A stretch of DNA of 30,610 nt from a virus, in the IMG/VR virus record IMGVR_UViG_3300021368_001273, positions 1-30,610 of that record; one strand, given 5' to 3'. Both the position numbers and the translations under genes were made by a program. The notes beneath the pieces are model-generated. The model did no database searches. It had not been told where the DNA came from and saw nothing but the letters and a program-made list of their open reading frames with translations. Shown piece after piece: positions 1-6,264 of the stretch (position 1 is its first letter; each line of letters begins with the position of its first letter).

Positions 1-209
1 GCGTAGCAATGAATGTTGAAGTCAATAACCTCAGCACCGTTGGCAATCAGGTTGTTAATAGAGTAGACAGCATCAGTCTTAACAATGGTGGAGAATGTAG
101 TCATCTCGCTCTCAGCACCAGGATGCCAGATCACACGCTTGACGAAGCGTTTGCCAGCAGGAGTGACGGGATAGTAGTCAACCTGGGTGGCGGAAGTGAG
201 AAGTCTCAT
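1..209 (-). CDS. hypothetical protein, C-terminus cut by window edge
   Basis: The reading frame opens at an ATG (complement of 207-209) and stays open for 69 codons to the left edge, so only the N-terminal part is visible. It begins MRLLTSATQVDYYPVTPAGK and ends in view with FNIHCYA. A GAGG Shine-Dalgarno lies 5 nt upstream of the ATG. A TATAAT box 24 nt upstream and a hairpin just before that suggest it starts its own transcript after the preceding small-gene operon terminates. No signal peptide, membrane segment or catalytic motif is visible. I do not recognise the family; no function is proposed. Confidence 0.75.
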   Translation of the reverse strand, partial: MRLLTSATQVDYYPVTPAGKRFVKRVIWHPGAESEMTTFSTIVKTDAVYSINNLIANGAEVIDFNIHCY

Positions 210-233
210 GGTTGCCTCGTTTGGTATGTAAAT

Positions 234-239
234 ATTATA
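234..239 (-). promoter_or_regulatory. sigma70-like -10 box (TATAAT)
   Basis: The complement of 234-239 reads TATAAT, 24 nt before the ATG at 209. No convincing -35 is visible; the -35 and spacer region is occupied by the hairpin at 241-265. The same geometry (hairpin, then TATAAT, then about 25 nt to the ATG) recurs at 6221-6253, which supports a functional promoter for the gene ending at the left edge. Confidence 0.45.
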
Positions 240-240
240 A

Positions 241-265
241 CCCCCCAGGAGGGCGTCCTGAGGGG
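241..265 (-). terminator. intrinsic terminator-like hairpin after the small-gene operon
   Basis: Positions 241-250 pair with 256-265 to give a 10-bp GC-rich stem with one C-A mismatch and the 5-nt loop at 251-255. On the minus strand it follows the stop of the 294-425 gene by 28 nt and is followed by an A/T run beginning TTATAATATTT, not a clean U-tract. It probably ends the transcript that begins upstream of 990. Confidence 0.55.
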
Positions 266-293
266 TCATGTGACACTTTATAGGGTGGATGCC

Positions 294-425
294 TCAGAAG
301 TCTGCTAGAAGGTCTTCTGGTAGGGTCTCAGGCGTCTCCCACAATTCTTGTTCACTCATTTCACGAATAATACTCTCACGGAGTTCATAATCACCAAAGA
401 TGTCGCCTTCAAATTCGTTGTTCAT
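294..425 (-). CDS. very acidic 43-residue protein, unknown
   Basis: The ATG is at the complement of 423-425 and the stop TGA at 294-296. The protein is 43 residues, starting MNNEFEGDIFGDYELRE, with 14 Asp/Glu against 2 Arg and no Lys, so it is strongly negative. The start overlaps the stop of the upstream 422-577 gene as ATGA, implying translational coupling. No known domain is visible. Small highly acidic phage proteins are sometimes DNA mimics or inhibitors of host enzymes, but nothing here shows that directly. The coding call rests on the tight operon packing. Confidence 0.6.
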   Translation of the reverse strand: MNNEFEGDIFGDYELRESIIREMSEQELWETPETLPEDLLADF

Positions 426-577
426 GATTCAAATACAGGAATAATTTCAGTCTTAAGATGTTGGGTTTTGTTAATGTGTTGCTCCCACATGGCAGCATCA
501 TCAAGATTGTAGAATACTGCTTGTTCCATAACAAGTTTCTTCTTCTTGGGTTTCATGTACACAACAGCGTACTTCAT
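422..577 (-). CDS. small basic-headed hypothetical protein (51 aa)
   Basis: The ATG at 575-577 overlaps by one base the TGA of the upstream 577-774 gene (TGATG), and its own TGA overlaps the next ATG (ATGA), so both junctions look coupled. The 51-residue product begins MKYAVVYMKPKKKKLVMEQ, with a Lys-rich patch at residues 9-14, followed by a likely helix around DDAAMWEQHINK and a beta-like C-terminus (TEIIPVFES). No motif of known function is recognised. Confidence 0.65.
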   Translation of the reverse strand: MKYAVVYMKPKKKKLVMEQAVFYNLDDAAMWEQHINKTQHLKTEIIPVFES

Positions 578-774
578 CAATTACCTCGGGAGTGGTTTCC
601 AATAACAGGGGTCACATGATCCATATCATGCTTATAGACTACCAAGCACACATTGCGTGATGGATCGTCTTCGAATACTCTAATACAGATACTACATGTA
701 CCTGTTGCTGGGTCACAGAAACTAACTGTGCCTCTTTGTCCTTTGAAGATTACTTCCGTGCCTACGGAATACAT
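577..774 (-). CDS. hypothetical protein (65 aa)
   Basis: The frame can be extended to a TTG at 834, but the ATG at 772-774 is preferred because GAGGA sits 7 nt upstream of it while the TTG lacks a Shine-Dalgarno. The product begins MYSVGTEVIFKGQRGTVSF and looks like a small beta-barrel: short alternating hydrophobic strands, Cys at residues 20, 27, 30 and 43, and an Asp-rich turn FEDDPSRN. The VGTEVIFKGQRGTV segment resembles KOW/SH3-like strands, but this is only an impression. The TGA overlaps the downstream ATG by one base. Confidence 0.65.
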   Translation of the reverse strand: MYSVGTEVIFKGQRGTVSFCDPATGTCSICIRVFEDDPSRNVCLVVYKHDMDHVTPVIGNHSRGN

Positions 775-846
775 TTCTATTTCCTCGGTGTGTTGAACTG
801 ATCCAGGCATCGGAATGACCATAACAAATTTCAAGTGGGGTGCTCA

Positions 847-990
847 TCAGCAATCGTACTCTTTATTTTCCATGTCTGCTAACTCTTGTTGTAACTCTTT
901 AATGTACGCATCTTGGTCACGGATCTTTACGTTTTGATCCTTGATAAGATCACTCATCTCATCAACCATTGCTTTTTCAGAATCGGTCAT
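847..990 (-). CDS. small coiled-coil protein (47 aa)
   Basis: The ATG is at 988-990 and the stop TGA at 847-849. The 47-residue protein starts MTDSEKAMVDEMSDLIKDQ and is almost entirely charged helix with heptad-like spacing of I/V/L through about residues 15-43, consistent with a short coiled coil or dimerisation helix. It is the first gene of the small operon reading to the terminator at 241-265, with inverted repeats and a -10 candidate upstream. Phage genomes often carry such short coiled-coil proteins; the partner is unknown. Confidence 0.65.
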   Translation of the reverse strand: MTDSEKAMVDEMSDLIKDQNVKIRDQDAYIKELQQELADMENKEYDC

Positions 991-1008
991 TGTGTGCTGT
1001 GAAATACA

Positions 1009-1029
1009 ACTATACTACTTAGTATAATA
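1009..1029 (-). promoter_or_regulatory. candidate promoter within an inverted repeat
   Basis: On the minus strand this region reads TATTATACT then AAGTAGTATAGT, giving overlapping -10 candidates (TATTAT, TATACT, TATAGT) 18-33 nt before the ATG at 990. Positions 1011-1017 and 1020-1026 form a perfect 7-bp inverted repeat with a 2-nt spacer, which could be an operator over the -10. The best -35 is weak (AAGACA, 16 nt before TATACT). Confidence 0.4.
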
Positions 1030-1057
1030 GGTTTTTTGGGTTTGTCTTTTTTTAACA

Positions 1058-1072
1058 ATCTACAGTGTAGAT
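1058..1072. repeat. perfect 7-bp inverted repeat around one base
   Basis: Positions 1058-1064 are the exact reverse complement of 1066-1072, centred on G1065. The repeat touches the stop codon of the 1072-1251 gene. On the minus strand it is followed by an A-run rather than a U-tract, so it is a poor intrinsic terminator; an operator or a weak hairpin separating the two transcription units is more likely. Confidence 0.45.
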
Positions 1073-1251
1073 CATTTATCCTGTAGGGCACAATACCCTA
1101 GACACTTTACCAAGCGTCCTTCTAGCACCTCGTCTACAATGTTATGCTGGTCTGCCATAGTCTTGGTCTTATGTGTATCTGTAGACCACATTAAATTGAT
1201 GAGGAACTTCAGTTCGTTTTCGTCTAGTGTAATGTCAATGGAGCGGGGCAT
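1072..1251 (-). CDS. hypothetical protein (59 aa)
   Basis: The ATG is at 1249-1251 and the TGA at 1072-1074. The 59-residue product begins MPRSIDITLDENELKFLINL, has an amphipathic helical middle and two late cysteines in VKCLGYCAL. Its start lies inside the last 17 bases of the upstream 1235-1435 gene in another frame, a common overlap in phage operons. No strong Shine-Dalgarno is visible, so coupling to the upstream gene is likely. I do not recognise the family. Confidence 0.6.
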   Translation of the reverse strand: MPRSIDITLDENELKFLINLMWSTDTHKTKTMADQHNIVDEVLEGRLVKCLGYCALQDK

Positions 1252-1435
1252 TTTTCAGTGGTGAGTAGGGTCCTCGGTCAAATCCAGACATTTGATATCC
1301 TTCACGGATAGCCTGGATAATAATCTTATCATACGAGTGTGAATGGAGCGGAATGTGTCGGTGATTGAGATAATCTTCACAATCTTCTGCTAGTGCTTCC
1401 TTCATTCCATCGGGCAGTGACTCGAAATCAAACAT
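1235..1435 (-). CDS. hypothetical protein (66 aa)
   Basis: The ATG at 1433-1435 follows the stop of the 1440-1700 gene by 4 nt; an AGAGAGG sequence about 10 nt upstream can serve as ribosome binding site. The product begins MFDFESLPDGMKEALAEDCE and carries several His residues (NHRHIPLHSHSYDK) followed by a helix IIIQAIREGY. The His cluster might bind metal, but no known zinc motif is formed. The C-terminus overlaps the next gene by 17 bases. Confidence 0.6.
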   Translation of the reverse strand: MFDFESLPDGMKEALAEDCEDYLNHRHIPLHSHSYDKIIIQAIREGYQMSGFDRGPYSPLKNAPLH

Positions 1436-1439
1436 TAGT

Positions 1440-1700
1440 CTAGTACCTCTCTGGTAGATTTAGGTCGATGTTTCGATATCCTAACATCAAATCCCTCAAA
1501 TCTTCAGCTTTCTTTAGATTGTTTTTATGATATCTGATGACATCATGGACACAGCATAGCATTTCTTCGTATGCTCGTCGTGCTGTTACATCCTCATCTT
1601 GGAGATAATCATCGATAGCATCTTGCATCCTGTCTCTACGTTGCCTAGCATACTCTGCCTTCCAATCGTGTTGAATTTCTGGTCGTCCTTCAATGGTCAT
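1440..1700 (-). CDS. charged helical hypothetical protein (86 aa)
   Basis: The frame extends ten codons further, to an ATG at 1728-1730, but the ATG at 1698-1700 is preceded by GGAGGAG at ideal spacing and is chosen. The product begins MTIEGRPEIQHDWKAEYARQ and is rich in Arg, Asp and Glu with long predicted helices (RRDRMQDAIDDYLQDEDV; ARRAYEEMLCCVHDVIRYHK). An AT-rich stretch at 1716-1724 (TATTATAGT on the minus strand) could be a weak -10, but no -35 is seen. No known domain is recognised. Confidence 0.7.
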   Translation of the reverse strand: MTIEGRPEIQHDWKAEYARQRRDRMQDAIDDYLQDEDVTARRAYEEMLCCVHDVIRYHKNNLKKAEDLRDLMLGYRNIDLNLPERY

Positions 1701-1737
1701 GTTCTCCTCCGAACTACTATAATATATCATGCTTTGG

Positions 1738-2280
1738 TCACCAGGACCATAAGACCCATGAGTATCGTGTGCCTTTCGTAACAGTGGTCACCTCATGCTC
1801 ATACATGAAGACAGAGGGAAATATAATACAATCTCCCTGTTTTAGTTCCATCTTCTCACCACATAAGATGAAATCACCACCCTCATAGTCATCATTGAAT
1901 ACACCAACAAAACTAATGACTGGAATGCCACGCTTCTTACCATCAAATATACTATGAATATGGTCTACATGTTTACGAATAGACTGTCCTTCAGTATATT
2001 TGTTGAAACGTACACCAGAGAACTCACAGTCAACATCACCACGGGGACGATGCTTAGTATAATATCTGGCAAGCATTTCCATGACTGGGATTCTCATCTT
2101 GCCCTGTACTTCAGCATCATATGTGACATCAAAGTCTTTTATTTCATGATGCTTGGAATTACTATTCTGATACCACGTGTGTCCTGTCCAGTGACATTGG
2201 TTGAGTGTCTTGATATATTCCTCACACTGTTCTGGTGTGAAGATGTTCTCAACCTCAGCATAATGTAGTAAATCAGTCAT
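1738..2280 (-). CDS. 2-oxoglutarate/Fe(II) oxygenase, prolyl-4-hydroxylase-like
   Basis: This 180-residue protein matches the double-stranded beta-helix fold of 2OG-Fe(II) dioxygenases. Iron ligands are visible as H104-V-D106 and H162 (EHEVTTV), with R172 ten residues after the last His in the place of the 2OG-binding Arg. Supporting family features are YEGGDF (residues 132-137) and LKQGDCIIFPS (146-156). Such enzymes couple 2OG decarboxylation to hydroxylation of a protein, nucleic acid or small molecule; the substrate here is unknown. It is the last gene of the operon that starts with the helicase and overlaps the small membrane-protein gene by 8 bases. The family is frequent in marine T4-like phages. 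Confidence 0.88.
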   Translation of the reverse strand: MTDLLHYAEVENIFTPEQCEEYIKTLNQCHWTGHTWYQNSNSKHHEIKDFDVTYDAEVQGKMRIPVMEMLARYYTKHRPRGDVDCEFSGVRFNKYTEGQSIRKHVDHIHSIFDGKKRGIPVISFVGVFNDDYEGGDFILCGEKMELKQGDCIIFPSVFMYEHEVTTVTKGTRYSWVLWSW

Positions 2281-2503
2281 CTAATCCGTGCTCTCGTCTA
2301 ATTCGTTTGAACTCTCGTTTCATTTTCCATGTTTGATACTTAACCACTGTACCAATAGTAATAATATACCATCGTCGTTTGAGTCGTACTACAAACCAGC
2401 GGAACTGTAAATCAATGAATGTTGCTACATTGGCATCTATTGCCATGAGTATCATAATGACCGCTGCTAACGTCAATAACGTTAGATAGTATGACTCTAC
2501 CAT
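2273..2503 (-). CDS. small membrane protein with basic cytoplasmic tail (76 aa)
   Basis: A GTG at 2507-2509 is possible, but the ATG at 2501-2503 has AGAGG 6 nt upstream and is preferred. The protein begins MVESYYLTLLTLAAVIMILM, a hydrophobic stretch at about residues 5-23 that looks like one transmembrane helix, with weaker hydrophobic segments around 33-40 and 46-55. The C-terminal half is very basic (VRLKRRW; KMKREFKRIRREHG), suggesting the tail faces the cytoplasm. It overlaps both flanking oxygenase genes (8 and 7 bases), so it is co-translated with them. No family is recognised; a membrane anchor, or a host-envelope effect, are both possible. Confidence 0.7.
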   Translation of the reverse strand: MVESYYLTLLTLAAVIMILMAIDANVATFIDLQFRWFVVRLKRRWYIITIGTVVKYQTWKMKREFKRIRREHGLDD

Positions 2504-3135
2504 ATACACCTCTTTGATGATCGTGGAGCGTTGATTGCTGTAAGATATGGTTGTTCAGCAGCAACTTTAATTTCATTACGAAAGACACAGTTCCATAGAA
2601 TAGTCTTCGTTCCGTTGGATACTTTCACACCCTTATGAATGTGATAGTGATCAACAGGAAAGCATAGTACAGATCCTTTCTTAGGTTTGACTGATATTTT
2701 ATCATTCATAAACCTAGTCTCACCACCATCAAAGTCATCATTCAGATAAAATATGTATGAGAACTCAGCATGATTTGCTGGTGATTGGTCTGCGTGCCAA
2801 TCATATGAATCGCTCTCATTATACTGTCTCATGATATTTTGTCCACGCCAGACAATGTTATCACCAAACAAAGAATCGTGTTCCCAGTTATAGAATATGA
2901 AATCATTATTGGAAACATAATATTGATTTGCTTGTCTTACCCACTTCCATGCTATATCATCTAACTCAGCAACATCAGTAAGATCATATGTGTCATTATC
3001 TCTTCTACTATTCCTGAAGTCTGGTTTTACAGCAGGATTGTAGAATCCCACCACACCAAGGAAGTATTTAATTTCATCATCAGGAATAAAGTTATCGATC
3101 TCCCAAATGTATTTGGTGTGCTTGGTTACGTTCAT
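2497..3135 (-). CDS. 2OG-Fe(II) oxygenase with Lys at the 2OG-binding position
   Basis: A 212-residue dioxygenase of the prolyl-4-hydroxylase-like superfamily. H114-A-D116 (YDWHADQSP) and H167 form the iron triad; FDGGETRF (135-142) and PKKGSVLCFP (151-160) are typical neighbouring strands. The residue ten positions after H167 is K177 (NGTKTILW), where the downstream paralogue has Arg. Lysine at this site is known in collagen-type prolyl hydroxylases, so activity is still plausible. The ATG overlaps the methylase stop as ATGA. An N-terminal region (EIDNFIPDDEI) matches the usual P4H start. The substrate is unknown. Confidence 0.88.
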   Translation of the reverse strand: MNVTKHTKYIWEIDNFIPDDEIKYFLGVVGFYNPAVKPDFRNSRRDNDTYDLTDVAELDDIAWKWVRQANQYYVSNNDFIFYNWEHDSLFGDNIVWRGQNIMRQYNESDSYDWHADQSPANHAEFSYIFYLNDDFDGGETRFMNDKISVKPKKGSVLCFPVDHYHIHKGVKVSNGTKTILWNCVFRNEIKVAAEQPYLTAINAPRSSKRCIW

Positions 3136-3974
3136 GCTAAGAATGCCTCCAGTGCTCCTACTTTTGGTTTCACCTTCTCAGGATATTTAACAATAACTAG
3201 TTCTGTCTTATCATAACGCTTGGTGCCAGACATTTGATATGGGAATGTAAGATACCTGAACTCAGTCCACCCATCATAGAGAGCACGAACGCTATCACTA
3301 TTGTCATAGGACATTACAAACCCACCTTTGTGTTGCTTCAGTGTCTCACAGAACTTCTCATGGTCAAATGATTTGTGAAGAGCACCGTCTTTGCCATAGT
3401 AGTGACTAACAGTCTCATAATATGGTGGGTCCAGGTATAAGAAGTCATTTTCATGTAGTGGGATGGTGTCGAAGCACGACCCATGGCAGAACGACACGTT
3501 GGGAGCATGAAAATTCCTAAGTTTATCAATGCCCACCAATCTGAACTCTGCTCTACTACGAACAGTAGAACATCCGATCTTACCTGAGTACGAACCCTTG
3601 ATTGCAATGTAAAATGACAGTGCTCGCTCCCACTTGTCCTCACTATCTAACCCTGGGAGGAACGTTTTGTAGTGGTCACTATCAACTAGTGGGTAGTGCT
3701 GCTCCGCCATGTCGGCAAGGATGGCAGCACCACCATCACCACACACAATCTCCCAGAAGTCTGCCAGGGGTTGGAAGACATCATAACCTTGGACCTTGAC
3801 ACCCTCGCTGGCAATCAGCATCTCAGTGCTGCCACCACCCCAGAAGGGAGACACAAGATATTCGATGCCTGGGTTGACATCACGAATAATCTTGATAAGA
3901 TCCTTCTTCATCCTATTCTTACCACCAGCATAGCGGTAGAGAGAATGATTGGTTACTTTTTGAGTTTTGGCCAT
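3132..3974 (-). CDS. dam: D12-class DNA N6-adenine methyltransferase (Dam-like)
   Basis: The 280-residue protein has the D12/Dam order of motifs: an N-terminal LYRYAGGKNRM (residues 12-22), the SAM-binding motif variant SPFWGGGSTE (42-51), an acidic strand YDVF (64-67), and the catalytic DPPY at 182-185. Length fits the Dam family (about 270-290). It methylates adenine in DNA; GATC is the usual target of this family, but the specificity cannot be read from the sequence. In phages such enzymes protect DNA from restriction. The start lies inside the last 22 bases of the HNH gene, and the stop overlaps the oxygenase ATG (ATGA), so it is part of the helicase-HNH-methylase-oxygenase operon. Confidence 0.9.
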   Translation of the reverse strand: MAKTQKVTNHSLYRYAGGKNRMKKDLIKIIRDVNPGIEYLVSPFWGGGSTEMLIASEGVKVQGYDVFQPLADFWEIVCGDGGAAILADMAEQHYPLVDSDHYKTFLPGLDSEDKWERALSFYIAIKGSYSGKIGCSTVRSRAEFRLVGIDKLRNFHAPNVSFCHGSCFDTIPLHENDFLYLDPPYYETVSHYYGKDGALHKSFDHEKFCETLKQHKGGFVMSYDNSDSVRALYDGWTEFRYLTFPYQMSGTKRYDKTELVIVKYPEKVKPKVGALEAFLA

Positions 3975-4948
3975 GAATAGGTGTTACGGAGGACTTTAGC
4001 GGTAAACTTCTCTCTATCATACTTCACTGCCACATGATTTGACAACTCAATACACTCACACATAATGTTTACATATGAGTCATTGTTGATCTCACCATTG
4101 ACATACTTGGCAGCACCAACACGTACAGTACGATAAATCTGACGTGCTAGTTCTTTATCACCACGTAGATACTCATTGAGTACAGTGTTAAGAACCTCTT
4201 TGTAGTTGCCCTGACTACCACCAGGACGTGCTACACCTGCCTTTGTCAATCGAAATGGTTGTAGAGATGACATACCAATGTTTCTCCACATATACTTCTC
4301 ATACTTGGCAGGACAGATGTCAAGGTAAGCACGTAGATCATCCTCTTCCATAGAAAGAATGCTAACCTTAGCACGTTGACCCTTGTCAGATGCTTTCTTG
4401 AGGTCTTTGTACCACTGGTTGAACTCATCTTCACCGTTAGCAGCACGTTTCTCCCAGCGATTGATGAACTTAGTCATACGAGACTGCTTACGATTCTCGT
4501 TGACGTTGTATGCTACCAGGAACCAGTTGTCAGGATGATCTCCACCATTGGCGATGATATGCTCTACCTGAAAGTCCAGAACGTTGTAAGGACCAGTGTG
4601 AGTGTAGGCACAGCGTCCACCTTGGTTGAGATATAGCTGGCAGATCAGAATACCACGACCATGTGTAGGATTCTTGGTGAGACTATCAGACTCTGGATCA
4701 TACCAACCCAGTGTATTCTCACCATCTCCACAAATACCCTGCTGTCCTGATTTACGTACCATGGCACGATCAGGTGTGGAGAGATTGTTGTAGTATTCTT
4801 CTGCTTCTTCCCATGATACGTCACGAACCATGACAGCATCACGTACTACCTGGCGACCCATAAGTAGGTTCTGCTTATTCTTAATCAGACCCTGACATTG
4901 TTCCCAGTCAAGGATCTGATTTCCGATGACACGTGTTTGATTCTCCAT
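3953..4948 (-). CDS. HNH endonuclease
   Basis: A 331-residue protein with an HNH nuclease core in the middle: CAYTHTGPYN (113-122), FQVEHIIANGG (126-136), then NWFLVAYNVNENRKQ (141-155). H130 is the candidate general base and the Asn-rich segment supplies the N positions. The C-x2-C zinc pairs of some HNH families are missing, with only C103 and C113 nearby. About 110 residues precede and 175 follow the core, more than in a minimal HNH protein. The ATG overlaps the helicase stop by one base (TAATG). It could be a homing endonuclease, a packaging/recombination nuclease, or the nuclease part of a restriction-like operon; the overlap with both neighbours argues mildly against a recent homing insertion. 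Confidence 0.82.
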   Translation of the reverse strand: MENQTRVIGNQILDWEQCQGLIKNKQNLLMGRQVVRDAVMVRDVSWEEAEEYYNNLSTPDRAMVRKSGQQGICGDGENTLGWYDPESDSLTKNPTHGRGILICQLYLNQGGRCAYTHTGPYNVLDFQVEHIIANGGDHPDNWFLVAYNVNENRKQSRMTKFINRWEKRAANGEDEFNQWYKDLKKASDKGQRAKVSILSMEEDDLRAYLDICPAKYEKYMWRNIGMSSLQPFRLTKAGVARPGGSQGNYKEVLNTVLNEYLRGDKELARQIYRTVRVGAAKYVNGEINNDSYVNIMCECIELSNHVAVKYDREKFTAKVLRNTYSWPKLKK

Positions 4949-6195
4949 TAGACAGTGACAGAAACAGCGGGGAGACCCTTGACGAAGATAGTATCGACAA
5001 GGTTTTGAAGGCGTTTGATAGTAGGAGCACCGTAGTTCTTGAAGACAGGAACAATGACCTTGCCAGTAGACTTACGATACATGTCGAACTTGCCTGGGAT
5101 AATCTTACCACAAGCAATGTCAGCAGCGTCGTCTTTGTTAAGACGAATGACACGACCGACAGTCTGTGCCATTTGGATGACATCCAGTTGACGAAGGAAC
5201 ACACAGTGTGTTAGACCGTGGACGTTGATACCTTCAGACAGGATGCTGTAGTGGAAGATCACAAACTTACGATTAGGATCTTTGCCCCAAGCATTGAAGG
5301 TGTCGAAGAACTGCTCACGGTTGACCTTAGTCTTGTTCACATAAGCACCGAACTTACTGGTGATGTGAAGTACATCGTAACCCTTGTCATGGAAGAAGTC
5401 AAGGACATTAGTCTTAGACAGCAGGTTGAACATGATCTTGCTGCTAGGAGCAGCGACCAAGATCTTGTTACCAGCAGCATCAATATCCTCAATCAAGTTG
5501 GTGAGTGTGTCCTTGTCAGACTCGTAGGAGAACTTACCCTTGACTCGCTCGAAGTCAACCTCGTAAGAAACAACCTCAGGAGCAAGAATGCTGCCGTTGT
5601 TGACCAGTTCGGGAGCAGGAACAGACTCAAGCACAGAACCATAGACCATGCTATTGTTCATGCCACGACCATAAGCAGAACGAGTGTGCTTAGGAGTAGC
5701 AGTAAAGAAATAGTAGGACTTAGCATCAACGTTGAGCACAGACTCAAAGAAGTCACGACGGACAGAGTTGTGTGCCTCATCATAATAGATACAGTCAATG
5801 TCAATGCCTGCCTCTACAATACGACGGAGTGAATTGTATGTGGTGAAGATAACTTGGTGGATACCAGCAGTCTTACAGACAGCATCGTGACACTGAATCT
5901 TCTGAACCTTGGTGCTGCTGCCGAAGGAAGTCTCACCACTGTGAACGTGGAAGAACTCAGCATCGACATCACCATTGAAAGCAGTCCAGAACTCATCACA
6001 GAGTTGGTTTGCCAGCAGAATACGTGGGGCGACCACTACAATAGTCTGTGGCGTGGTAGCAGCAGTCAGACGACGCTCAGCATCCTTGATCATGATAAGA
6101 GTCTTGCCACCACCTGTAGGGATGATAACCTGACCATGAGTGTTGTTCTCAAGAGCAGCAAGAGCACGCTGCTGGTGAGGACGGAGGGTGAGCAT
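4948..6195 (-). CDS. SF2 DEAH helicase, UvsW/ResIII-like
   Basis: The 415-residue protein shows the full set of SF2 motifs: LRPHQQRAL (4-12), Walker A IPTGGGKT (25-32), motif Ia VVAPRILLANQL (54-65), DEAH (139-142), TATP (165-168), motif V SEGINVHGL (320-328), and motif VI QTVGRVIR (344-351). T4 UvsW, which unwinds branched DNA and R-loops and helps shut off origin replication, is the closest phage relative I can name. This protein is shorter than T4 UvsW, and the RxxQ motif begins at residue 4, so it lacks UvsW's extra N-terminal domain. For that reason no gene symbol is given. AAGG precedes the ATG. It is first in its operon, 25 nt after an extended -10 box. Confidence 0.85.
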   Translation of the reverse strand: MLTLRPHQQRALAALENNTHGQVIIPTGGGKTLIMIKDAERRLTAATTPQTIVVVAPRILLANQLCDEFWTAFNGDVDAEFFHVHSGETSFGSSTKVQKIQCHDAVCKTAGIHQVIFTTYNSLRRIVEAGIDIDCIYYDEAHNSVRRDFFESVLNVDAKSYYFFTATPKHTRSAYGRGMNNSMVYGSVLESVPAPELVNNGSILAPEVVSYEVDFERVKGKFSYESDKDTLTNLIEDIDAAGNKILVAAPSSKIMFNLLSKTNVLDFFHDKGYDVLHITSKFGAYVNKTKVNREQFFDTFNAWGKDPNRKFVIFHYSILSEGINVHGLTHCVFLRQLDVIQMAQTVGRVIRLNKDDAADIACGKIIPGKFDMYRKSTGKVIVPVFKNYGAPTIKRLQNLVDTIFVKGLPAVSVTV

Positions 6196-6220
6196 CGATT
6201 GCCTTGCTGACTACCCTGTA

Positions 6221-6229
6221 ATTATAGCA
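6221..6229 (-). promoter_or_regulatory. extended -10 promoter (TGCTATAAT) of the helicase operon
   Basis: On the minus strand 6229-6221 reads TGCTATAAT, a textbook extended -10, ending 25 nt before the helicase ATG. No -35 consensus is visible; that region is taken by the terminator hairpin at 6233-6253. It likely drives the helicase, HNH, methylase and oxygenase operon with a host sigma70-type polymerase. Confidence 0.65.
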
Positions 6230-6232
6230 GAA

Positions 6233-6253
6233 AACCTCCCGTGGTGGGAGGTT
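6233..6253 (-). terminator. intrinsic terminator after the chaperone/unknown gene pair
   Basis: Positions 6233-6240 pair perfectly with 6246-6253 (8 bp, 5-nt loop GTGGT). On the minus strand the hairpin ends in GGTTTTC, giving a short T-run. It lies 11 nt past the stop of the 6265-6645 gene and separates the late structural block from the helicase operon. Confidence 0.75.
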
Positions 6254-6264
6254 CGTGCCAGTTA

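Noticed and set aside
9-308. Plus-strand 99-residue open frame at the left end
   Set aside because: It runs antisense to the partial gene at 1-209 and through the terminator hairpin, has no ribosome binding site, and its protein is unlike anything recognisable.
775-834. TTG-initiated 85-residue form of the 577-774 gene
   Set aside because: No Shine-Dalgarno before the TTG, while GAGGA precedes the internal ATG at 774.
1058-1072. Intrinsic terminator after the 1072-1251 gene
   Set aside because: The stem surrounds a single base and is followed by A residues rather than a U-tract on the minus strand.
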